Shown: positions 17,450 to 26,501 of the stretch, in pieces
Layout: each line of letters starts with the position of its first letter
Numbering within the stretch: position 1 is the first letter of the stretch
From: Pseudomonas azadiae
Lineage (GTDB): Bacteria; Pseudomonadota; Gammaproteobacteria; Pseudomonadales; Pseudomonadaceae
DNA length: 64,000 nucleotides
NCBI RefSeq assembly: GCF_019145355.1
Contig: NZ_JAHSTY010000001.1
Location: forward strand, 2,666,001-2,730,000
Direction: 5' to 3'
The notes under the pieces: generated by a model
Told to the model about the DNA's origin: nothing
The model's input: only the letters and a program-made list of their open reading frames with translations
Database searches by the model: none
Position numbers and translations under genes: made by a program

Positions 17450-17734
17450 ATGAGCGAGCCAACCGATATCGACAACGACGAAGAAGAATTCACCGAAAGC
17501 ACGCTGGTCCAGGCCATCGAGAACCAGATCGAAAGCGACAACCCGCCGGCGGCCAAGGCCACGTTCAACAAGCTGACGCTGGTGGGCTACGAGCAAGAAG
17601 AGATATTGAATCTGATGGCCCACGTGCTGGCCTTCGAGATCGACGCAATGCTGGATGAGGACCGCGCGTTTGATACCCAATGGTATGAAACCGCGCTGCG
17701 AGCGCTGCCGGAGCTGCCGCCCGAAAAGGAATAG
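17450..17734 (+). CDS. Conserved hypothetical acidic protein
   Basis: The 94-residue product is strongly acidic, with an N-terminus of MSEPTDIDNDEEEFTES. It has no signal peptide, membrane helix or recognisable motif, and looks mainly helical (VQAIENQIESDNPPAAKATFNKLTLVGYEQEEILNLMAHVL). A ribosome-binding site (TTGAGGAG) precedes the ATG. I have the impression of a conserved Pseudomonas small protein but cannot name a function. It is divergent from the GST gene with a shared ~125-base promoter region, and precedes the TIGR02647 gene. Confidence 0.72.
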   Translation: MSEPTDIDNDEEEFTESTLVQAIENQIESDNPPAAKATFNKLTLVGYEQEEILNLMAHVLAFEIDAMLDEDRAFDTQWYETALRALPELPPEKE

Positions 17735-17828
17735 TCCAGCCGCGCTGCAACATGCTGGACAGTTCGGCAAAGTGCGTTCACCTTATGGCCTGCTAGCCTC
17801 TAATAAATTTAGAACGTCTGGAGTCCTT

Positions 17829-18083
17829 ATGTCGTATACCCCTGAGTTGGTTGCCGAACTGGAAATCCTCGTACTCTTCCCCCTGGACAGCACCAAGGAG
17901 GGTCTGAAAGTCCACCAGACCGCCGCGCCCACTGCTATCGCCGCTGCCAAACGCCTCCACGCGAAAGGTTTGATCGACCAGCCGGACGGAGGCTACCTGA
18001 CCAGCCTTGGCCGGGACGCTGCAGAGCAAGCCCAAACCCTGCTGACTATCTTGACCACCGCCTCGACCAAAGAAGCCGCCTGA
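17829..18083 (+). CDS. TIGR02647 family small protein
   Basis: Start ATG at 17829 (after GGAGTCC) gives 84 residues: MSYTPELVAELEILVLFPLDSTKEG followed by VHQTAAPTAIAAAKRLHAKGLIDQPDGGYLTSLG. This resembles the TIGR02647 family, described as a probable DNA-binding domain: the A-x-x-RL-x-x-KGLI segment looks like a winged-helix recognition helix and wing. Function is unknown. It follows the acidic protein gene by 94 bases and precedes cyaA on the same strand. Confidence 0.78.
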   Translation: MSYTPELVAELEILVLFPLDSTKEGLKVHQTAAPTAIAAAKRLHAKGLIDQPDGGYLTSLGRDAAEQAQTLLTILTTASTKEAA

Positions 18084-18099
18084 CACCTGATACGCCCAT

Positions 18100-18122
18100 G
18101 GAGTCCGCCCTGTGCGGATTCC
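18100..18122 (+). terminator. Hairpin after the TIGR02647 gene
   Basis: GGAGTCCGC pairs with GCGGATTCC (one G-U) around a 5-base loop, 17 bases after the stop. There is no T tract, so it may be a weak or Rho-assisted terminator. It separates this gene from cyaA. Confidence 0.45.
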
Positions 18123-18250
18123 GAGGGCGTTGCCGTGCCAGAGTGAAAATTCTGACGTCTAATTCCATTTCCCGCTAAACCTCCTACGCTACTGGCTGTA
18201 AACTCCTACATGGCCGCCCACGTCGGGCCCTGCGAGCCGCCGAGTTCGAC

Positions 18251-21091
18251 ATGACCCGCACCCATGAAATCCGCCCCGACCTGGACGAAGGCATCGACCG
18301 CAAGGTGCTGGCCCAATTGCGCGCGCGTTTCATGGCCCTCAACGAAGGGCGCATGGCCCGGGCGATCGAGGGGCTGACGCCGCGCCAGCAAAGCGTGCTG
18401 ACCCTGCTGCCGCTGTTCTTCCACGTCAACCATCCGCTGCTGCCCGGTTATGTATCTGGCAGTACGCCAGCAGGCCTGTCGAATTACGAACCTGACCCCC
18501 AAGCCCTGTCCGAAGCACAGCGTCTGACCCGCTCGTTCTCCTACAAGCCACGCCACGGCAACCCGCCAACACCTATCCACGGCCTGTTCCTGATGGGCAG
18601 CCTGGGCACGCTGGCCCAGGCCGACCAGAGCGATATGGACGTGTGGGTCTGCCACGCCGCCGACCTGAGCGAGAATGAACTGGCCGAGCTGCGCAAGAAA
18701 TGCCAGTTGCTGGAAGCCTGGGCCCTGAGCATGGGCGCCGAGGCGCACTTCTTCCTCATCGAGCCGACACGCTTCGTGCTCGGCGAGCGCGACACCCAAC
18801 TCAGTTCGGATGACTGCGGCACCACCCAGCATTACCTGCTGCTGGACGAGTTCTACCGCACCGCGATCTGGTTGGCCGGGCGTACGCCGATCTGGTGGCT
18901 GGTGCCGGTGTATGAAGAAACCCGCTATGCCGAGTTCACCCACACGCTGATCAGCAAGCGCTTTATCCGCGGCGATGAAACCCTCGACCTTGGTCACCTG
19001 GCGCACATCCCCCCCGGCGAATTTATCGGCGCCGGGCTGTGGCAACTGTTCAAGGGCATCGAGTCGCCCTACAAGTCGGTGCTCAAACTGCTGCTGACCG
19101 AGGTCTACGCCAGCGAACACCCGAATGTGCAGTGCCTGAGCCTGCGCTTCAAGCGGGCGGTATTCGCCAACCAGATGGACCTGGACGAGCTGGACCCGTA
19201 CATCGTGGTGTACCGCCGCATCGAGGAATACCTCAAGGCCCGCAACGAGCCCGAGCGTCTGGAGCTGGTGCGGCGCGCGCTGTACCTGAAGGTCAACCGC
19301 AAGCTCAGCGCCGGCCAGCGCACCACCAGTTGGCAACGGCTGTTACTGGAGCGTCTGGCCCATGAATGGGGCTGGAACCAGCGCCAACTGGCACTGCTTG
19401 ACAGCCGCAGCCAATGGAAAGTGCGCCAGGTCGCGTCCGAGCGCAGGGCACTGGTCAACGAGCTCAATTACAGTTATCGCTTCCTGACTCAGTTCGCGCG
19501 CACCGAGCAGACCGTGAGCCTGATCAACAAGCGCGACCTCAACGTGCTGGGCCGGCGCCTGTACGCCGCCTTTGAACGCAAGGCCGGCAAAGTCGAGTTC
19601 ATCAACCCCGGCATCGCCCCGGATTTGGCCGAAGACACCCTGACGCTGGTGCAGTCGCCCAACCGCAAGGAACCGGGCCAGCACCACTGGGGCCTGTACA
19701 ACGGCAACCTCACCGCCCTGGAATGGGAGCATTTTGCGCCGATCAAGCGCAGCCGCGACCTGCTGGAAATGCTCACCTGGTGCCATCGCAACGGCGTGAT
19801 CGACAGCAGCACGCGGCTGGCGCTGCACCCCGGCACCAGCGACATGACCGAATTCGAGCTGTTCAACCTGCTGGGCAGCCTGCAACAGGCCATCGCCCTG
19901 CCCCTGGCCAGCGTTGATGAAGAGCGCCTGCTGCGCTCGGCAGTGCCCGAAGAAGTGTTGCTGCTGATCAACGTTGGCGTCGACCCGCTCAAGCATCACC
20001 GCGACCTGAATATCCTGATGACCACCGAGCGCACCGACTCCCTGAGTTATGCCGGCGTGCGCGACAACCTGGTGTTGACCTTGGACCAGGTCACGCTCAA
20101 CAGTTGGAACGAGGTGATGGTCAGCCGCTACGACGGCCCCCACGCCTTGCTCGACTGCCTGCGCGATTACCTCAACCAGTTGCCGCCGGATCACTTGCCA
20201 AGACTGCGGGTGCGCTGCTTCTGTCACAACCGTGCGCCGTTCATCGCGCAGCGCGTGGAAGAAATCTTCGACACGGCGCAGAACCTGCTGCTGGGTCAGT
20301 CCAACCATCGCTATCTATTGCAGGTGCAACAGCACTATCACGTGATGGAGTTGATGCCGGGCCAGGCCACCCATGTGTCACTGCCGACCCAGGATGCACT
20401 GATCGCCTACCTCAGCGAAGAACTCGCCCGCTACAGCCCGCTGCATCTGGATGCCATGGCGCTGGAGGATCACGACCTGGCGTTGCTGCTGCCAATGGGC
20501 TTGGCCGATTGCGTGCAGGTGTTCTACCGGGTCAACGAAGGTTTCGCCGAGTTGTATGTGTTGGATGAATTCAACGCGCTCTGGCAGCAACGCCTGCCAT
20601 TCCATGATGAGCAGGGCCTGTTGGCGCCGGTGCAGCGCTTTCTGCAATCGATCATCTATCGCCGGGAGGCGCTGTCGCCGCTGGACCCGCAACAACCGTT
20701 GGGCGCGGTGCAGACGCTGTTTTACCAGCTGCTGCCCTCGGGCAGCGGCCGCGCTCGCAGCATCGAACCGCGACCGGTGCCGATGGACCCGGCGAACAAA
20801 CCTTTTTATGACGTGCAGGCGATTATCGCCAAGGCAGCGCCTGGCCAGGTCGGCATTACCCTGTATTGCGATCAGCGCGAATTTTCCGAACTGGAATTTG
20901 GCGACCAACTGTTTGCAGTGGTCGCCCGGGAAATCGTCGGGCAACGCCGGGAAATCGAACGGTACCGCTGCTACATCACCGATCTGGACCTGTCTGGGCT
21001 GATCGGCGATGTGCAAAGCCCGAGTAACCTGTACCTGCGTTACAAGGCCGAACTGGAGCTGTCGCTCAACGAGGCGCTGAGCCAGATATAG
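18251..21091 (+). CDS. cyaA: Class I adenylate cyclase
   Basis: The 946-residue protein is the usual length for Pseudomonas class I cyclases. The N-terminal catalytic half has the nucleotidyltransferase motif GSLGTLAQADQSDMDVWVCH (G116-S117 with D128/D130). LSSDDCGTTQHYLLLDEFYRT and PIWWLVP follow in order. The C-terminal half is the regulatory region. It makes cAMP from ATP in the cytosol, feeding the CRP-like regulator Vfr/Crp. It is flanked by the TIGR02647 gene and convergent rnk, as in other pseudomonads. Confidence 0.95.
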   Translation: MTRTHEIRPDLDEGIDRKVLAQLRARFMALNEGRMARAIEGLTPRQQSVLTLLPLFFHVNHPLLPGYVSGSTPAGLSNYEPDPQALSEAQRLTRSFSYKPRHGNPPTPIHGLFLMGSLGTLAQADQSDMDVWVCHAADLSENELAELRKKCQLLEAWALSMGAEAHFFLIEPTRFVLGERDTQLSSDDCGTTQHYLLLDEFYRTAIWLAGRTPIWWLVPVYEETRYAEFTHTLISKRFIRGDETLDLGHLAHIPPGEFIGAGLWQLFKGIESPYKSVLKLLLTEVYASEHPNVQCLSLRFKRAVFANQMDLDELDPYIVVYRRIEEYLKARNEPERLELVRRALYLKVNRKLSAGQRTTSWQRLLLERLAHEWGWNQRQLALLDSRSQWKVRQVASERRALVNELNYSYRFLTQFARTEQTVSLINKRDLNVLGRRLYAAFERKAGKVEFINPGIAPDLAEDTLTLVQSPNRKEPGQHHWGLYNGNLTALEWEHFAPIKRSRDLLEMLTWCHRNGVIDSSTRLALHPGTSDMTEFELFNLLGSLQQAIALPLASVDEERLLRSAVPEEVLLLINVGVDPLKHHRDLNILMTTERTDSLSYAGVRDNLVLTLDQVTLNSWNEVMVSRYDGPHALLDCLRDYLNQLPPDHLPRLRVRCFCHNRAPFIAQRVEEIFDTAQNLLLGQSNHRYLLQVQQHYHVMELMPGQATHVSLPTQDALIAYLSEELARYSPLHLDAMALEDHDLALLLPMGLADCVQVFYRVNEGFAELYVLDEFNALWQQRLPFHDEQGLLAPVQRFLQSIIYRREALSPLDPQQPLGAVQTLFYQLLPSGSGRARSIEPRPVPMDPANKPFYDVQAIIAKAAPGQVGITLYCDQREFSELEFGDQLFAVVAREIVGQRREIERYRCYITDLDLSGLIGDVQSPSNLYLRYKAELELSLNEALSQI

Positions 21092-21095
21092 AGAG

Positions 21096-21113
21096 CATGT
21101 GTATTTACACATG
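21096..21113. other. Perfect palindrome after cyaA
   Basis: CATGTGTA and TACACATG are exact reverse complements with two bases between them, starting 5 bases after the cyaA stop. It abuts the REP doublet. The half-site spacing does not fit a CRP site. It could be a short mRNA-end hairpin. Confidence 0.5.
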
Positions 21114-21114
21114 T

Positions 21115-21245
21115 GTAGTGAGCGGGCTTGCCCCGCGCTGGGTGGCGAAGCCGCCCCAATAAAGACACTGTCGAGTTCCAGATAGAACCGAGTCGCCTGG
21201 TTTGGGGCCGCTGCGCAGCCCAGCGCGGGCAAGCCCGCTCACTAC
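21115..21245. repeat. REP doublet, family C
   Basis: Outward ends GTAGTGAGCGGGCTTGCC and its reverse complement flank about 95 bases, which include CGCGCTGGG/CCCAGCGCG inner arms and a second GGCGAAGCCGCCCC / GGGGCCGCTGCGC stem. Sequence differs from families A and B (TAGTGAG in place of TGTGGGAG). It fills the gap between convergent cyaA and rnk. Confidence 0.88.
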
Positions 21246-21254
21246 AATATCGAT

Positions 21255-21668
21255 TTAAAGAGGGAACGCGCCGCCATCCTTAGGTTGGCCTTCGACGCTG
21301 AGCAGTTCCAGCTTGAGGGTCTTGCCGCCGGGTGCCGGCCAGTCGATATGCTGGCCCACTTGCAGGCCGAGCAAGGCGCTGCCCACCGGGGCCAGGATCG
21401 AGATCTTGCCCTCATCGGCGTTTGCGTCTTTCGGATAGACCAGGGTCAGGTGGTAATCCTTGCCGCTGCCTTGCTCGCGGCAATGCACGCTGGAGTTCAT
21501 GGTCACGACACTTGCAGGCACTTCATCGTGGCCAACCACTTCTTCGGCGCGGTCGAGTTCGTGTTGCAACGCTTCGACGCCGGGAAACTCGTCGCCCAAG
21601 CGGTCGATCAATTGCTCCAGACGCTGCACGTCAAGACGGGTGAGGATGATGGACGGTGCGGTGGTCAT
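21255..21668 (-). CDS. rnk: Rnk, nucleoside diphosphate kinase regulator
   Basis: The 137-residue protein fits Rnk: a short N-terminal coiled coil (LTRLDVQRLEQLIDRL) and a C-terminal FKBP-like/GreA-type domain with VVTMNSSVHC, LTLVYPKDAN and ILAPVGSALLGLQVGQHIDW. Rnk binds RNA polymerase near the secondary channel like GreA but without the catalytic acidic tip. In Pseudomonas and E. coli it influences Ndk level. It was first found as a suppressor linked to AlgQ (AlgR2), whose gene is also in this window. Confidence 0.93.
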   Translation of the reverse strand: MTTAPSIILTRLDVQRLEQLIDRLGDEFPGVEALQHELDRAEEVVGHDEVPASVVTMNSSVHCREQGSGKDYHLTLVYPKDANADEGKISILAPVGSALLGLQVGQHIDWPAPGGKTLKLELLSVEGQPKDGGAFPL

Positions 21669-21704
21669 GATTCAGGCAGACTCCTTTTTTCTGCACAAAA
21701 AAGC

Positions 21705-21733
21705 AAAACCCCGCCAGGAAAAGGCGGGGTTCT
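21705..21733 (-). terminator. Rho-independent terminator of the cyaY-DUF1289 pair
   Basis: Read on the minus strand, AACCCCGCC and GGCGGGGTT form a 9-bp stem with a 7-base loop, followed by TTGCTTTTTTG. It lies about 70 bases after the DUF1289 stop and before rnk, so rnk has its own promoter in between. Confidence 0.85.
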
Positions 21734-21800
21734 CACGGGCCTCGATGAGTTGAGGCGTACCCGGACACTACCACAGCGTCACAAATAAACAAGACGACTC

Positions 21801-22019
21801 TCAGGCGTGGGCCCGGCGCTGCTCGGCTTCGGCACAGATCACGCGGCGCCTCTCATCGTCGGCAGAGCGCCATTCGCGGATATCTTCCACATGGCGGAAG
21901 CAGCCGAGGCAGACTTTCTGCTCGTCCAGACGACACAAACTGATACAAGGTGACGGCACCGCCGGGCTGACGTTACTGAACAGCGGCTTGGGCGGGCGTA
22001 CCGGTGCAGGCTGGGTCAC
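21801..22019 (-). CDS. DUF1289 domain protein
   Basis: This is a 72-residue protein with the DUF1289 pattern: PSPCISLCRLDEQKVCLGCFRHVEDIREW, four cysteines in C-x3-C-x7-C-x2-C spacing. The pattern suggests a metal site. Function is unknown (E. coli YdhL type). It starts two bases after the cyaY stop on the same strand, so the pair is an operon; proximity to frataxin hints at iron or Fe-S metabolism, which is inference only. Confidence 0.85.
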   Translation of the reverse strand: MTQPAPVRPPKPLFSNVSPAVPSPCISLCRLDEQKVCLGCFRHVEDIREWRSADDERRRVICAEAEQRRAHA

Positions 22020-22021
22020 GA

Positions 22022-22369
22022 TCAGTTCTCGTCCTGGCCCAACTCATCAAAGTCCAGCTCGGCGCCGGTATATTCCTGGACCAGACGAGCGAGCATCTCG
22101 CCCAGCAGCTCTTCACTCTTGTCGCACTGCCATTTGCCGCTTTCTTCGTCGTAATCGAAGTGAACACCACCGGAGCGCGCCGCCAGCCACAGCTGACGCA
22201 ATGGCTCCTGGCGACTGAAGATCAGTTGCTGGCCGCTCTCGAACTTGACGGTCAGCACGCCCGCCGAGTTTTCCAGGTCCACGTCCAGGCCACTCTCGTC
22301 GAAAATATCTTCCAGCGCCTGCTGGGTCGCATCCACCAGGTCGTGAAAACGGGCTTCGGTCAAACTCAT
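22022..22369 (-). CDS. cyaY: CyaY, bacterial frataxin
   Basis: The 115-residue protein opens with the acidic first helix MSLTEARFHDLVDATQQALEDIFDES, the iron-binding ridge of frataxins. It continues with the beta sheet (GVLTVKFESGQQLIFSRQEPLRQLWLAARSGGVHFDYD), including the conserved Q-x-P-x-x-Q-L-W-L-A segment. Frataxin binds iron and modulates the cysteine desulfurase IscS in Fe-S cluster assembly. It heads a two-gene operon with DUF1289 and is divergent from lptM-lysA. Confidence 0.94.
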   Translation of the reverse strand: MSLTEARFHDLVDATQQALEDIFDESGLDVDLENSAGVLTVKFESGQQLIFSRQEPLRQLWLAARSGGVHFDYDEESGKWQCDKSEELLGEMLARLVQEYTGAELDFDELGQDEN

Positions 22370-22567
22370 TGTGGCAACCTCAAAAGTGTCTGGTTTTGCT
22401 CAAGCGCCGCACGATACGGGCGAGCCCCGCCGATTGCAAAGGATACCGATTCCAACACGATTGACGGTGTGAAATATCCTCAACCAGCGTAGTCCGCTTC
22501 TCGGTTATCTCGGCAAACCCCCGCCGGACGGGTATTCCAGCGCATAGGCAAGCCGGCGGGTGGTCGG

Positions 22568-22573
22568 TATACT
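22568..22573 (+). promoter_or_regulatory. Candidate -10 element for lptM-lysA operon
   Basis: TATACT lies 34 bases before the lptM ATG. The -35 region at the usual distance (AGGCAA) is weak. It is the best sigma-70 -10 match in the 238-base gap between divergent cyaY and lptM. No other gene is seen in that gap. Confidence 0.35.
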
Positions 22574-22607
22574 CGGGCGCAATTAATGCATATTCAAGGA
22601 TTTCGCC

Positions 22608-22778
22608 ATGAAGCGCCTGATCTCTTCCCTTGCTGCGCTCGTCGCGGTCGCTTGCCTCGTTAGTGCCTGTGGTCAAAAAGGCCCGTTGTACCTGCCCGAT
22701 GACAGTAAAGACCCGAATGAGCAGGCGCAATCGTCGCAAAAGCCGTCAAAAGCGCATAAGCACGATACCTACGAATAA
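22608..22778 (+). CDS. lptM: LptM (YifL/LppL) small lipoprotein
   Basis: A 56-residue lipoprotein. [17 protein letters not shown] is the signal, and the lipobox VSAC places Cys21 as the lipidated residue. It is followed by the family signature [11 protein letters not shown] and a Lys/Gln-rich hydrophilic tail. LptM (formerly YifL) stabilises the LptDE lipopolysaccharide translocon at the outer membrane. In pseudomonads the gene (lppL) always precedes lysA; here lysA starts ten bases after its stop. Confidence 0.92.
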   Translation: MKRLISSLAALVAVACLVSACGQKGPLYLPDDSKDPNEQAQSSQKPSKAHKHDTYE

Positions 22779-22787
22779 GGGAACTCC

Positions 22788-24035
22788 ATGGACGCTTTTA
22801 ACTACCGGGACGGCGAGCTGTTCGCGGAAGGCGTGGCGTTGTCCGCGATTGCCGAGCGCTTTGGGACCCCGACCTATGTGTATTCCCGTGCACATATCGA
22901 AGCCCAATACCGCTCCTTCACCGACCCCTTGGACGGCGTGCCGCACCTGGTGTGCTACGCGGTCAAGGCCAACTCCAACCTGGGTGTACTCAATGTCCTG
23001 GCGCGCCTGGGCGCCGGTTTCGACATCGTATCCCGTGGCGAGCTGGAACGTGTACTGGCTGCCGGCGGCAAGGCTGACAAGATCGTTTTCTCCGGCGTCG
23101 GCAAGAGCCGCGATGACATGCGCCGCGCCCTCGAAGTGGGCGTACATTGCTTCAACGTCGAATCCACTGACGAGCTGGAGCGCCTGCAAATCGTCGCCGC
23201 CGAGATGGGCGTTCGCGCGCCGATCTCGCTGCGCGTCAACCCGGACGTCGATGCTGGCACCCACCCGTACATTTCCACCGGTCTCAAAGAGAACAAGTTC
23301 GGCATCGCCATTGCCGACGCCGAGGACGTGTACATCCGCGCCGCGCAGTTGCCGAACCTGGAAGTATTGGGCGTCGACTGCCATATCGGCTCGCAACTGA
23401 CCAGCCTGCCGCCCTTCCTCGATGCGCTCGACCGCCTGCTGGCGCTGACCGACCGCCTCGGCGAGTGCGGCATCTACCTGCAGCACATCGACCTGGGTGG
23501 CGGTGTGGGCGTGCAGTATCGCGACGAAGAGCCGCCGCTGATCGCCGATTACATCCGGGCCGTGCGCGAGCGTACCGAAGGCCGAGGCCTGGCGCTGATG
23601 TTCGAGCCGGGCCGTTATATCGTCGCCAATGCCGGCGTGCTGCTGACCCAGGTCGAGTACCTCAAGCACACCGAATACAAGGATTTCGCCATCGTCGATG
23701 CGGCGATGAACGACCTGATCCGCCCGGCGCTGTACCAGGCCTGGATGAATGTCACCGCCGTGACGCCTCGCGACAGCGAAGCGCGCACTTATGACATCGT
23801 CGGACCGATCTGCGAGACCGGCGACTTCCTGGCCAAGGAGCGTCAGTTGGCCCTGGAAGAGGGCGACCTGCTGGCCGTACATTCGGCCGGTGCCTACGGG
23901 TTTGTCATGAGTTCCAACTACAACACCCGCGGGCGTGCCGCCGAGGTGCTGGTGGACGGTGATCAAGCGATTGAAGTGCGTCGCCGCGAGACGGTAGCCG
24001 AGTTGTATGCTGGCGAAAGCCTGCTGCCGGAGTAA
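22788..24035 (+). CDS. lysA: Diaminopimelate decarboxylase
   Basis: A 415-residue PLP-dependent decarboxylase of the alanine-racemase fold. PLP Lys60 is in YAVKANSN. H-x-GSQ is in CHIGSQLTS, the glycine-rich phosphate loop is [12 protein letters not shown], and the active-site Cys is in [11 protein letters not shown]. It decarboxylates meso-diaminopimelate to L-lysine. It lies between lptM and dapF with gaps of 9 and 3 bases, so the enzyme that uses meso-DAP and the one that makes it are co-transcribed. Confidence 0.97.
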   Translation: MDAFNYRDGELFAEGVALSAIAERFGTPTYVYSRAHIEAQYRSFTDPLDGVPHLVCYAVKANSNLGVLNVLARLGAGFDIVSRGELERVLAAGGKADKIVFSGVGKSRDDMRRALEVGVHCFNVESTDELERLQIVAAEMGVRAPISLRVNPDVDAGTHPYISTGLKENKFGIAIADAEDVYIRAAQLPNLEVLGVDCHIGSQLTSLPPFLDALDRLLALTDRLGECGIYLQHIDLGGGVGVQYRDEEPPLIADYIRAVRERTEGRGLALMFEPGRYIVANAGVLLTQVEYLKHTEYKDFAIVDAAMNDLIRPALYQAWMNVTAVTPRDSEARTYDIVGPICETGDFLAKERQLALEEGDLLAVHSAGAYGFVMSSNYNTRGRAAEVLVDGDQAIEVRRRETVAELYAGESLLPE

Positions 24036-24038
24036 GCC

Positions 24039-24869
24039 ATGCTGCTGCGTTTTACCAAGATGCACGGGCTGGGCAATGATTTCATGGTCCTCGACCTGGT
24101 CAGCCAGCACGCGCACATCCTGCCCAAACACGCTAAACAGTGGGGCGACCGTCATACCGGCATCGGTTTCGACCAATTGCTGCTGGTGGAAGCGCCGACC
24201 AACCCGGAGGTGGATTTCCGTTACCGGATTTTCAACTCCGACGGTTCCGAAGTGGAACAGTGCGGCAACGGTGCGCGCTGCTTCGCACGCTTCGTGCTGG
24301 ACAAGCGTCTGACCGCCAAACGGCAGATTCGCGTCGAGACCAAGGGCGGCGTGATCGAACTGGACATCCGCAGTGACGGCCAGATCAGCGTCAACATGGG
24401 CGCGCCACGCCTTGTGCCGGCGGACATTCCGTTCCAGGCGCCCGAGCAGGCCCTCAGTTATGCGCTGGACGTGGACGGCAACACCGTGGATATCGCCGCC
24501 GTGTCCATGGGCAACCCCCACGCCGTGCTGCGGGTCCATGACATCAACCATGCGCCCGTGCATGAACTGGGGCCGAAGATCGAACACCACCCGCGCTTTC
24601 CGGCGCGGGTCAACGTAGGGTTCCTGCAGGTGATCGACCGTTCCCGCGCGCAATTGCGCGTGTGGGAACGCGGCGCCGGCGAAACCCAGGCCTGCGGTAC
24701 CGGTGCGTGCGCCGCTGCCGTGGCCGCGATCAGCCAGGGCTGGATGGATTCGCCGCTGCTGATCGACCTGCCCGGCGGACGCTTGTCCATCGAGTGGGCA
24801 GGCCCTGGCCACCCAGTGATGATGACTGGACCGGCCTCGCGCGTATACGAAGGACAGGTCCGTCTATGA
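24039..24869 (+). CDS. dapF: Diaminopimelate epimerase
   Basis: A 276-residue PLP-independent epimerase of two similar lobes. Its catalytic cysteines are Cys75 in QCGNGARC and Cys219 in [21 protein letters not shown] at the N-terminus and MGNPHAV around 158 are conserved. It interconverts LL- and meso-diaminopimelate for lysine and peptidoglycan. It lies three bases after lysA and 13 before the DUF484 gene. Confidence 0.97.
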   Translation: MLLRFTKMHGLGNDFMVLDLVSQHAHILPKHAKQWGDRHTGIGFDQLLLVEAPTNPEVDFRYRIFNSDGSEVEQCGNGARCFARFVLDKRLTAKRQIRVETKGGVIELDIRSDGQISVNMGAPRLVPADIPFQAPEQALSYALDVDGNTVDIAAVSMGNPHAVLRVHDINHAPVHELGPKIEHHPRFPARVNVGFLQVIDRSRAQLRVWERGAGETQACGTGACAAAVAAISQGWMDSPLLIDLPGGRLSIEWAGPGHPVMMTGPASRVYEGQVRL

Positions 24870-24882
24870 GTGAGTCAAGCCA

Positions 24883-25599
24883 ATGACCGATAAGCCTCAA
24901 GTACCCGCACACGCCAACCCGAGCGATAGCCTGGAGGCCGCTGCCGTCGCGGCGTACCTCGAGGCTAATCCGGACTTCTTCGTCGACCATGAAGAACTGC
25001 TGGCGGCCCTGCGCATTCCTCACCAGCGCGGCGATACCGTGTCGCTGGTGGAGCGGCAGATGAAGATCCTGCGTGAGCGCAATATCGAGATGCGCCACAA
25101 GCTCTCGCACCTGATGGATGTCGCCCGCGACAACGACCGCCTGTTCGACAAGACCCGCCGCCTGATCCTCACCCTGATGGACGCCAGCAGCCTGGAAGAA
25201 ACGGTGATTGCCGTGGAAGACAGCCTGCGCCAGGATTTCCAGGTGCCCTTTGTCAGCCTGATCCTGTTCAGCGACAACCCGATGCCGGTGGGTCGCTGGG
25301 TCAGCGGCAGCGACGCGCAGACTGCGATCGGCGGCTTGCTGTCCGAGGGCAAGACCATCAGCGGCACCCTGCGTGAGCATGAACTGGACTTCCTGTTTGG
25401 TGCCGAACAGCGCCAACAGATCGGCTCCACCGCCGTGGTCGCCCTCAGCCATCAGGGCCTGCATGGCGTCCTGGCCATCGCCAGCCGCGATCCCGCGCAC
25501 TACAAGAGTTCGGTGGGCACGTTGTTCCTCACCTATATCGCCGAAGTACTTGGTCGCGTATTGCCGCGCTTCACCACTGCCCTGCGCGCGGTGCGCTAG
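24883..25599 (+). CDS. DUF484 family GAF-like protein
   Basis: A 238-residue protein with the DUF484 layout: [35 protein letters not shown] at the N-terminus, a coiled helix ([26 protein letters not shown]) and a GAF-like domain to the end ([34 protein letters not shown]). Function is unknown. It is conserved between dapF and xerC in gammaproteobacteria (YigA position), and it ends two bases before xerC. Confidence 0.9.
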   Translation: MTDKPQVPAHANPSDSLEAAAVAAYLEANPDFFVDHEELLAALRIPHQRGDTVSLVERQMKILRERNIEMRHKLSHLMDVARDNDRLFDKTRRLILTLMDASSLEETVIAVEDSLRQDFQVPFVSLILFSDNPMPVGRWVSGSDAQTAIGGLLSEGKTISGTLREHELDFLFGAEQRQQIGSTAVVALSHQGLHGVLAIASRDPAHYKSSVGTLFLTYIAEVLGRVLPRFTTALRAVR

Positions 25600-25601
25600 C
25601 C

Positions 25602-26501
25602 ATGGAGCGGCAACTGGACGCTTACTGCGCTCACCTGCGCAACGAGCGCCAGGTGTCGCCCCATACCCTGGAAGCCTACCGCCGGGACTTGAACAAGGTC
25701 ATGGCGTTCTGCGAGAAACACCAGATCAGCAGCTGGAAGGCCCTGGATATCCAGAGCCTGCGCAGCCTGGTCGCGCGCCTGCACCAGGCGGGCCAGTCTT
25801 CGCGCAGCCTGTCGCGCCTGCTCTCGGCGGTACGTGGGCTCTATCACTACCTGAACCGTGAAGGCCTGTGCGACCACGACCCGGCCAATGGCCTGTCGCC
25901 GCCCAAGGGCGAGCGGCGCCTGCCCAAGACCCTGGACACCGACCGCGCCCTGCAATTGCTGGATGGCGCCGTCGAGGATGACTTCCTGGCCCATCGCGAC
26001 CAGGCGATCCTGGAGCTGTTCTATTCTTCGGGCTTGCGCCTGTCGGAGCTGACCGGCCTGAACCTGGATCAACTGGACCTGGCGGACGGCCTGGTGCAAG
26101 TGCTCGGCAAAGGCAGCAAGACCCGCGTCCTGCCAGTTGGCCGCAAGGCGCAGGAAGCCTTGCAGCGTTGGCTACCGCTGCGACTGCTGACTAACCCGGC
26201 GGATGACGCGGTATTTGTCAGCCAGCAAGGCCGGCGCCTGGGGCCCCGGGCGATTCAGGTGCGCGTCAAGGCAGCCGGCGAGCGCGAATTGGGGCAGAAC
26301 CTGCACCCGCACATGCTGCGACACTCGTTTGCCAGCCACCTGCTGGAATCGTCCCAGGACTTGCGCGCGGTGCAGGAGTTGCTCGGCCACTCCGATATCA
26401 AGACCACACAAATCTACACCCACCTGGACTTTCAACACCTGGCAACGGTGTACGACAGCGCCCATCCACGGGCCAAACGCATCAAGGGCGGCGACTCATG
26501 A
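25602..26501 (+). CDS. xerC: XerC site-specific tyrosine recombinase
   Basis: A 299-residue recombinase. The N-terminal SAM-like core-binding domain (1-95) is followed by the catalytic domain with all expected residues: Arg146 (SGLRLSEL), Lys170 (GKGSKTR), His237 and Arg240 (HMLRHSF), His263 (LGHSDI) and nucleophile Tyr272 (QIYTH). With XerD and FtsK it resolves chromosome dimers at dif. No dif-like site was recognised here. Its stop overlaps the HAD gene start by four bases (ATGA). Confidence 0.96.
   Translation: MERQLDAYCAHLRNERQVSPHTLEAYRRDLNKVMAFCEKHQISSWKALDIQSLRSLVARLHQAGQSSRSLSRLLSAVRGLYHYLNREGLCDHDPANGLSPPKGERRLPKTLDTDRALQLLDGAVEDDFLAHRDQAILELFYSSGLRLSELTGLNLDQLDLADGLVQVLGKGSKTRVLPVGRKAQEALQRWLPLRLLTNPADDAVFVSQQGRRLGPRAIQVRVKAAGERELGQNLHPHMLRHSFASHLLESSQDLRAVQELLGHSDIKTTQIYTHLDFQHLATVYDSAHPRAKRIKGGDS

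Noticed and set aside
21096..21113. Palindrome after cyaA as a CRP/Vfr binding site
   Set aside because: Six bases between TGTG and CACA instead of the eight needed for the TGTGA-N6-TCACA consensus, and it is 3' of the gene.
22746..24812. 688-codon minus-strand open frame covering lysA and dapF
   Set aside because: Antisense shadow of two well-recognised genes. The long open frame follows from high GC codon use.
25602..26501. Tyrosine recombinase as an integrase marking a mobile island
   Set aside because: Position after dapF and DUF484 and overlap with the HAD gene show it is housekeeping xerC.
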